From: Wolbachia endosymbiont of Cylisticus convexus
GTDB taxonomy: Bacteria > Pseudomonadota > Alphaproteobacteria > Rickettsiales > Anaplasmataceae
Direction of reading: 5' to 3'
DNA: 21,334 nucleotides
Assembly (NCBI RefSeq): GCF_003344345.1
Contig: NZ_QPIP01000020.1
Span: forward strand, 1-21,334
How positions within the stretch are numbered: the first letter of the stretch is position 1; each line of letters begins with the position of its first letter. This document shows, piece after piece, positions 16,022-21,334 of the stretch. The notes below the pieces were generated by a model. The model did no database searches, was not told where the DNA came from, and saw only the letters and a program-made list of their open reading frames with translations. A program made the translations under genes and the position numbers.

Positions 16022-17002
16022 ATGAAAGCAGGAAATTTCACTAAAGAGCAAGTGATTGGGTTTTACAGAAAAGTGCTGCTCATACGCAAATTTGAGGAAA
16101 AAGCAGGACAATTATATGGAATGGGATTAATAGGCGGGTTCTGTCACCTATCAATAGGGCAAGAAGCAGTTGCAGTTGGGACTCAAGCTGCATCAAAGTC
16201 TGGTGATGTTTTTATTACAAGCTATAGAGACCATGGTTTAATGCTCGCATGTGATTCTGATCCGAATGTTGTGATGGCAGAGCTTACCGGCAAAGAAACG
16301 GGATGTTCAAAAGGTAAAGGTGGCTCTATGCACATATTTGATGTTGAAAAAAAATTCTTCGGCGGACACGGAATAGTAGGAGCGCAAGTTCCAATTGGCA
16401 CAGGAATAGCATTTGCTAATAAATATAAGAAAAAAGATAACGTGGTATTCACGTATTTTGGTGACGGTGCTGCAAATCAAGGACAAGTATATGAATCATT
16501 TAATATGGCAGCTTTATGGAAATTACCTGTAATTTACATCATAGAAAATAATGAATATGCAATGGGAACTTCTGTGCAAAGATCAACTTTAGTAACAGAG
16601 TTATATAAAAGAGGAGAAAGTTTTGGTATTCCTGGAAAACAAGTTGATGGAATGGATTTTTTCTCTGTTTATGCGGCTACAAGCGAAGCAGTTGAATACA
16701 CACGCAGCGGAAAAGGGCCTATCCTGCTTGAAATGAAGACATATCGATATCGTGGCCATTCAATGTCAGACCCTGCTACTTATCGCTTAAAAGAAGAAGT
16801 TGAAGATATGAAGCAAAATCATGACCCTATAAGCACTTTAAAGAAGTACATGATAAATAATAAATTTGCTTCAGAAGAAGAATGCAAAGCCATTGATAAG
16901 GAAATACGAGATTTAGTGAAAAAGTCAGAAGATTTTGCTAAAAATAGTAAAGAGCCAGGCATTGATGAGCTATATACTGATGTTTATAAATTTGTTAGCT
17001 AA
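16022..17002 (+). CDS. pdhA: pyruvate dehydrogenase E1 component, alpha subunit
   Basis: A 326-aa TPP-dependent E1 alpha subunit, which decarboxylates pyruvate and passes the acetyl group to E2, feeding acetyl-CoA to the TCA cycle. The TPP-binding motif runs from GDG (147-149) to NN (176-177) with the usual spacing. GKGGSMHIFD (99-107) and the loop YRYRGHSMSDPATYR, conserved around the phosphorylation site in mitochondrial homologues, are also present. The protein is complete. The beta-subunit gene pdhB is not next to it, a separation typical of reduced rickettsial genomes. Start ATG 16022 is preceded by the purine-rich AAAGAAAG. Confidence 0.96.
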   Translation: MKAGNFTKEQVIGFYRKVLLIRKFEEKAGQLYGMGLIGGFCHLSIGQEAVAVGTQAASKSGDVFITSYRDHGLMLACDSDPNVVMAELTGKETGCSKGKGGSMHIFDVEKKFFGGHGIVGAQVPIGTGIAFANKYKKKDNVVFTYFGDGAANQGQVYESFNMAALWKLPVIYIIENNEYAMGTSVQRSTLVTELYKRGESFGIPGKQVDGMDFFSVYAATSEAVEYTRSGKGPILLEMKTYRYRGHSMSDPATYRLKEEVEDMKQNHDPISTLKKYMINNKFASEEECKAIDKEIRDLVKKSEDFAKNSKEPGIDELYTDVYKFVS

Positions 17003-17155
17003 TCAGTTGCCATCAAAATTATGTTTTAGCCTACTATAGATAGTTTTGGCTGCGTATAACTCTATTATAACAACCCTAGCCAATAGAAACTGTAAAGTAA
17101 TTTTTGTATTCTTGATATACACTGCTCTTAAATCATAGGTTAAATGAGTTTTATT

Positions 17156-17184
17156 TTGACTTTTTGTGCCATTTTGCAGAATAT
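17156..17184 (+). promoter_or_regulatory. weak candidate gatB promoter
   Basis: TTGACT at 17156-17161 matches -35 well; GAATAT, 17 bases further on, is a poor -10. It lies 26 bases upstream of the gatB ATG and could support independent transcription of gatB after pdhA. Confidence 0.3.
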
Positions 17185-17209
17185 AGAGGTTATTAGTTGA
17201 ATAAAATAC

Positions 17210-18634
17210 ATGACAAAAGAGAACTGGGAAACAGTAATTGGACTTGAGGTGCATGCTCAAGTTTCTTCTAAGACAAAGCTATTTTCTAGTTCACTAACGG
17301 AATTTGGTGCTGAGCACAATACCCAAGTTTCTCTAGTTGATGCAGCAATGCCAGGTACATTGCCAATGTTAAATTATTTCTGCATAGAGCAAGCAATATG
17401 CACCGGTCTTGCACTTTCTGCAGAAATTAATAAATTCTCTTACTTTGATCGGAAAAATTATTTTTATCCCGATTTACCACAAGGTTATCAAATAACCCAG
17501 TTCTTTGAGCCAATAGTTAAAAACGGCAAAGTGTTTATCAATAATAATGAAAAAGAAATAAGAATCGCAAGAATTCACTTAGAGCAAGATGCAGGTAAGA
17601 GCATTCATGAAGAAAGCAAAACTTACGTGGATTTAAATCGTGCAGGGGTTGCTTTAATGGAAATTGTTTCAGAGCCGGATCTACGATCATCTGCAGAAGT
17701 CGCAGAATTCATGAAAAAATTGAGACAGATTTTACGTTACATCGGTTCATGTGATGGTGATATGGAAAAGGGATCACTTCGCTGTGATGCAAATATTTCT
17801 GTTCGTCCAAAGGGTAGTAGCGCATTTGGCACCCGCTGTGAAATAAAAAACTTAAATTCAATACGCTATATTGTACAAGCTATAGATTATGAAACACAAA
17901 GGCAGATCAAAATTTTAGAAAGCGGAGGAGAAATAAGTCAAGATACCTTACTGTTTGATGTCACTTTAGGAAAAACAAAAGTGATGAGAAGCAAAGAAGA
18001 TTCAAATGACTACAGATATTTCCCTGAACCTGATTTGCTACCTGTTGAAATAAGCCAAGACAAAATTGATTCTATTAAATCATCTTTGCCTGAGTTGCCA
18101 GATCAAAAAAAACTGCGATACATTGAGAAATTAGGTATCAATGAATACGATGCAGACGTTATCACTTCTGATAAAGAAATTGCTGATTATTTTGAAAAAT
18201 TGGTAAAAAAGCACAATTCAAAGATTGCAGTTACCTGGTTAACCGTCGAGCTTTTCGGTCGTTTAAACAAAGCAAATACTGATATTGTCAGCTCCCCAAT
18301 TAAAGCAGCTGCCTTATCTGGGCTCCTCGATTTTATCGTTGATGGAACGATCTCTGCTAAACTTGGCAAACAAGTTTTTGATATTATGTTTGAAACTGGA
18401 AAGCCTGCATCCCTTATTATAGCAGAGCAGGATCTCAAGCAAATAACTGACAAATGTCAAATTTCAGAAGTAATTGATAAAATCATCAATGACAACCAAA
18501 GTAAAGTTCAAGAATATAAGAGCGGTAAAACAAAATTGTATGGTTTTTTTGTTGGTGAAGCCATGAAATCCACTAATGGAAAAGCCAGCCCTGATGTTGT
18601 GAATTCAGTTTTGAGTGAAAGATTAAGTAATTAG
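17210..18634 (+). CDS. gatB: Asp-tRNA(Asn)/Glu-tRNA(Gln) amidotransferase subunit B
   Basis: A 474-aa subunit of GatCAB, which converts mischarged Glu-tRNA(Gln) (and Asp-tRNA(Asn)) to the correct aminoacyl-tRNA. It is needed where GlnRS is absent. The family start [21 protein letters not shown], the segment [22 protein letters not shown], and the signature [20 protein letters not shown] are all present. The C-terminal YqeY-like tail ends [18 protein letters not shown], which binds tRNA. The length is normal and complete. gatA and gatC are not in the window. It follows pdhA by 207 bases with no gene between. Confidence 0.97.
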   Translation: MTKENWETVIGLEVHAQVSSKTKLFSSSLTEFGAEHNTQVSLVDAAMPGTLPMLNYFCIEQAICTGLALSAEINKFSYFDRKNYFYPDLPQGYQITQFFEPIVKNGKVFINNNEKEIRIARIHLEQDAGKSIHEESKTYVDLNRAGVALMEIVSEPDLRSSAEVAEFMKKLRQILRYIGSCDGDMEKGSLRCDANISVRPKGSSAFGTRCEIKNLNSIRYIVQAIDYETQRQIKILESGGEISQDTLLFDVTLGKTKVMRSKEDSNDYRYFPEPDLLPVEISQDKIDSIKSSLPELPDQKKLRYIEKLGINEYDADVITSDKEIADYFEKLVKKHNSKIAVTWLTVELFGRLNKANTDIVSSPIKAAALSGLLDFIVDGTISAKLGKQVFDIMFETGKPASLIIAEQDLKQITDKCQISEVIDKIINDNQSKVQEYKSGKTKLYGFFVGEAMKSTNGKASPDVVNSVLSERLSN

Positions 18635-18837
18635 TCACATTTTTCTATTCGCATCGGTAGTACATCTTGTAGATATTCTCAGATCTATTCTATGATATAT
18701 GTGTGTAATAACATAAAAGAAACCCTGTTAGCCAGTTATTCACTATCTATTTTTTAAATTGGCGTTTTTTATTGTCTTAAATGCTTTAACAAGTGCATTT
18801 TAGCTTAACCTTCATAATAAGGAAGTAGCCTATACAT

Positions 18838-19533
18838 TTAGATCTGTTTCCCCTGCTGTAACAACAGCCTATTTTCCTTGAAACTAAAATAGCTACTGAA
18901 TGTAATAATAATGTGATCTATTAATTCTATCCCTACATTTTTGCAAGCTTCTGCTAATTGTTTGGTGAGAGAAATATCGTTGCTTGAAGGCTGTGCATCT
19001 CCGCTTGGGTGATTGTGGGATATTACAATGGACGTTGAGCCAATCAAAAGTGCACGTTTTATGATCTCTCTAACATAAAGAGGAGTTTGATCTACTGTAC
19101 CAAAGTTTTGCAGATCTTCCCCTATTAGATGATATTTTTTATTCATGTAGATAACGCGAAAATTTTCTTTATTGAGGCTTCCTATACTTACTTTTAAATA
19201 ATCAAGGAGTTTTTTCCAATTGTTGATTATAGGTAGGTCCTTTATTTCTTCTCGTGCAGAGCGAACAAAAGCCTGTTTTACACAAAAGATAGCCGATATA
19301 GCTGCATTATTAACTCCTTCAATATTCTGCAGTGCTTCTAAATCGGCATTAAAAACTTTATTCAAACTGCCAAAATTTTCTATCAAACTCTTTGCCACTG
19401 GCTTTACATCAATTCTACTGTATGCTGAGTATAAAATGTGTTCTAAAACCTCATAATCAAGCAACGATTGTCCATTATCTGAAATGATTCTCTCTCTTAA
19501 GCGCTTTCTATGCCCTTTTTTGTAATCTTTCAT
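18838..19533 (-). CDS. radC: RadC-family JAB domain protein
   Basis: A 231-aa protein of the RadC (UPF0758) family. The N-terminus (about 8-80) is the UPF0758 helix-hairpin-helix part, with LNKVFNADLEALQNIEGV. The C-terminal JAB/MPN domain contains the metal-binding motif: H173 and H175 in ISHNHPSGD, then D186 in SSNDISL, with the expected ten-residue gap. The historical DNA-repair label is doubtful; the molecular role of RadC remains unsettled. The length is normal and the protein intact. It is transcribed alone, convergent with gatB. Confidence 0.94.
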   Translation of the reverse strand: MKDYKKGHRKRLRERIISDNGQSLLDYEVLEHILYSAYSRIDVKPVAKSLIENFGSLNKVFNADLEALQNIEGVNNAAISAIFCVKQAFVRSAREEIKDLPIINNWKKLLDYLKVSIGSLNKENFRVIYMNKKYHLIGEDLQNFGTVDQTPLYVREIIKRALLIGSTSIVISHNHPSGDAQPSSNDISLTKQLAEACKNVGIELIDHIIITFSSYFSFKENRLLLQQGKQI

Positions 19534-19742
19534 TATTTATAATAAGAAATAAAGATGCTGGACCCAAAATTTACACCATTATCTTTAGATTCGGCATGTC
19601 TGGTAACTTGAAATGTTTTAATTATATAGAATGAAGTGCATTAAAAGTCAATCAAAGATCTTTAAAGACATGATATAAATATATATTGCAGAATTGGATG
19701 GTTAAGTATATATGACATAGAATATTTAAATGTTTATTAGGT

Positions 19743-19937
19743 ATGGTTAAAAACCAAGATAAAAAAGTAATTAATACAGTATCTAAGTTTGGCTTAGGAG
19801 TTACTATAGCGTTAATGACAATAGTAGTAACAACAACAGCAGCTATTGAGCCATTAGTGGATAAGCGCTATTATTGGTTGGTAGAAGTCATAGTCCTATC
19901 CCCCTTGTTTGAGTTGGGAGTGTTAAATAAACCATAG
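19743..19937 (+). CDS. small membrane protein, possibly truncated by IS insertion
   Basis: A 64-codon ORF with no recognised family. It has a polar N-terminus MVKNQDKKVINTVSK, one hydrophobic segment FGLGVTIALMTIVVTTTAAI (16-35), and a short tail containing KRYYWLVEVIVL. The stop TAG coincides with the start of the flanking IS sequence (ATAGGCGTCAAG), so the last residues may be the natural end or may reflect disruption by the IS. There is no strong ribosome binding site. It could be a remnant of a longer gene or a non-coding ORF. Confidence 0.4.
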   Translation: MVKNQDKKVINTVSKFGLGVTIALMTIVVTTTAAIEPLVDKRYYWLVEVIVLSPLFELGVLNKP

Positions 19938-19992
19938 GCGTCAAGTTAAGAAGAAGTGAGATAAAGTTGGTGTAAAGAAAAGAAAAAGAAGA

Positions 19993-20035
19993 TATAAGTT
20001 CTCTTAAATTTAACAAAGAAAAGGGAGAACTTATA
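19993..20035 (+). promoter_or_regulatory. hairpin over the transposase ribosome binding site
   Basis: TATAAGTTCTC (19993-20003) is perfectly complementary to GAGAACTTATA (20025-20035). The 3' arm includes part of the transposase ribosome binding site AAGGGAG (20021-20027) and ends two bases before the ATG at 20038. In IS elements such leader hairpins limit transposase translation from transcripts that read in from outside; that role here is inference. Confidence 0.6.
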
Positions 20036-20037
20036 CA

Positions 20038-21334
20038 ATGAAAAGAATAGTTTGCATCTCAAAAAAGCTCAAAGAATTTTTTAATGAAAAAGCAGATAAA
20101 ATCTCAGCTACAACAGGGTTCATAAAAAGAAAGAGAAAGCTAAAAGGCTCGTCGTTCGTAAAAGCCATCGTTTTGGGTAATATAGGGGTTGATAATTGTA
20201 GTATAGAGACAGTGTGTCAATTATTAAATGAAGACTCGATAAATATAACAAAACAAGGTCTGGACTTTAGATTTACTAAGGAAGCAGTGGAATTCATGAA
20301 AAGAATGTATAATGAATCTTTAACGTTACTTAAAAATACCTTACAAGTTGATTGCAGAATCTTGAAGCACTTTGGAGGTGTTAAGGTATTAGACAGCAGC
20401 TATATTAGCTTACCTAACAGTATGGAAGACATGTATAAAGGTTATAGCTACAGTGGTTATGAAAGCAATACTAAGTCTGGAATAAAGTTACAATTAGTTT
20501 TTGACTACCTAAACCAGACATTAGACCAGCTTAATATAACTGAAGGAATAAGGTCAGATCAGGGTTATAGAAGCCATTTAAGCAATATATCGAGCAACGA
20601 TTTACTAATATCTGATTTGGGTTATTTTGTGCCAAGTTCTTTTAAACAAATCAATGAAATAGGAGCTTATTTCATAAGTCGTTATAAATCCGATACCAAC
20701 ATATATGATATAGAGACAGGTCAAAAAATAGATTTACTAGAACATTTGGAAGATCGATCTTTTCTAGAACAGGAGGTATTGTTAGAAAAAGAAACAAAGG
20801 TTAAAGTGAGAATTATATGTAAAAAACTAACTGAAGAACAAGCTATGGTTAGAAGAAGAAAGGCTAATAAGTTAGCAAGATCACATGGATACATATCTTC
20901 TCAAAGGAACCAAAAGTTACTAAATTGGTCGATATTTATAACTAATGTTCCAAAAAGTAAGATTAATGCTGAGCAAATACTAGTAGTTTACCGAATAAGA
21001 TGGCAAATTGAATTATTGTTCAAATTATATAAGAGTAATATAAGGCTTGATAAGCTGAGAGGAAAGCCATACAGAGTATTATGTGAGCTATATGCCAAAT
21101 TGTGTGCAATTCTTATATTTCATGGAATAGTGGGTTGCACAGAACTGAAAAAAAATACGGAGCTTAGCTTAACAAAGGCATTTATTGAGCTAAAAAGACG
21201 GGTTAGAGAGTTATTTTTAGCACTAAATAATAAAATTAAAGGCTTAAATATTTTTCTCAAAAAGCTTACCATAACTTGGTCGCAATTTTCATTAAAAGAC
21301 AAGTACAGAAAAACTAGGGTATCCACCTTAACTT
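20038..21334 (+). CDS. IS4-family transposase (runs off window)
   Basis: An open frame of 432 codons without a stop to the window edge. It is a DDE transposase: D119 in VLDSSY, D193 in LISDLGYF, and the IS4 signature Y-x2-R-x3-E-x6-K as Y318, R321, E325 and K332 in YRIRWQIELLFKLYK. The start is ATG 20038 with ribosome binding site AAGGGAG ten bases before. The frame at the edge is TTA ACT T; if the terminal repeat mirrors the left end, the next bases would be GA, giving TGA, so the protein is probably complete at 432 aa. No internal frameshift is seen, so the copy may be active. The IS subgroup is not assigned. Confidence 0.9.
   Translation, partial: MKRIVCISKKLKEFFNEKADKISATTGFIKRKRKLKGSSFVKAIVLGNIGVDNCSIETVCQLLNEDSINITKQGLDFRFTKEAVEFMKRMYNESLTLLKNTLQVDCRILKHFGGVKVLDSSYISLPNSMEDMYKGYSYSGYESNTKSGIKLQLVFDYLNQTLDQLNITEGIRSDQGYRSHLSNISSNDLLISDLGYFVPSSFKQINEIGAYFISRYKSDTNIYDIETGQKIDLLEHLEDRSFLEQEVLLEKETKVKVRIICKKLTEEQAMVRRRKANKLARSHGYISSQRNQKLLNWSIFITNVPKSKINAEQILVVYRIRWQIELLFKLYKSNIRLDKLRGKPYRVLCELYAKLCAILIFHGIVGCTELKKNTELSLTKAFIELKRRVRELFLALNNKIKGLNIFLKKLTITWSQFSLKDKYRKTRVSTLT

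Larger units (their letters stand above)
19936..21334 (+). mobile_element. IS4-family insertion sequence (3' end at window edge)
   Basis: Contains one IS4-type transposase. The left terminal region holds AAGTTAAG at 19943-19950, and its reverse complement CTTAACTT occupies the last 8 bases of the window (21327-21334), so the window seems to end inside the right terminal repeat. The exact outer ends and any target duplication lie at or beyond the edges of what can be seen. The left boundary near 19936 is an estimate. Confidence 0.65.

Noticed and set aside
17003..17260. An 85-codon minus-strand ORF in the pdhA-gatB spacer
   Set aside because: It overlaps the start of gatB, has no recognisable motif and ambiguous composition; not convincing as a gene.
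18635..18837. Possible RNA gene or ORF between gatB and radC
   Set aside because: No tRNA fold, convincing hairpin or coding frame could be seen.
18..19945. Shared GCGTCAAG at the IS110 stop and the IS4 left end
   Set aside because: Only eight bases, in different contexts of unrelated IS families; most likely coincidence.
1..21334. The two edge IS elements as a composite transposon carrying the whole window
   Set aside because: They belong to different families with different ends and mechanisms, and the interior is conserved core genes.
1..21334. CRISPR array or phage module
   Set aside because: No regularly spaced repeats, cas-like genes or phage structural genes are present.

Overview
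The window is AT-rich DNA that I read as a chromosomal segment of Wolbachia or a close Anaplasmataceae relative (Rickettsiales, Alphaproteobacteria). The reasons are: an alphaproteobacterial cytochrome oxidase operon ctaC-ctaD-ctaB followed by a tiny coxF-like gene; scattered single genes for pdhA, gatB, hemJ and hlyD, as in reduced obligate intracellular genomes; and insertion sequences at both edges. This assignment comes from recognising protein families by eye, not from a database search.

Layout. 1-1190: an IS110-family element on the minus strand, with a structured non-coding upstream region that could encode a bridge RNA, abutting a broken tRNA. 1336-6321 (plus): an Fe(III)-type ABC ATPase, a 55-aa tatA, a 366-aa protein with an HELGH zinc-protease motif and an acidic tail, then exoD-cysS-yqaA. 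The cysS reading frame is broken at a poly-A tract near its 5' end, and the missing N-terminus is encoded one frame away. 6551-13303 (minus): ctaC, ctaD, ctaB, a 30-codon coxF-like gene, rnhA and a 975-aa AsmA/YhdP-like protein, packed head to tail. 13304-13836: a gene-free spacer with a perfect 25-bp inverted repeat. 13837-15956 (minus): hlyD-type adaptor and hemJ. 16022-18634 (plus): pdhA and gatB. 18838-19533 (minus): radC. 19743-21334 (plus): a 64-aa membrane ORF running up to an IS4-family element whose transposase reaches the window edge.

How the genes fit together. The ctaCDB-coxF cluster makes the core of an aa3-type cytochrome c oxidase and its heme O precursor. hemJ supplies the protoporphyrin step upstream of heme, and pdhA feeds acetyl-CoA to the respiratory chain. 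TatA (Tat export), HlyD (type I secretion) and the AsmA-like protein (envelope lipid traffic) are envelope and secretion functions. gatB and cysS serve translation.

Most interesting points: the cysS poly-A frame break, a candidate for transcriptional-slippage rescue; the HELGH protein as a possible collagenase-like effector; the unannotated 30-codon coxF; the candidate IS110 bridge-RNA hairpin next to a broken tRNA; the 25-bp perfect inverted repeat; and the hairpin over the IS4 transposase ribosome binding site.
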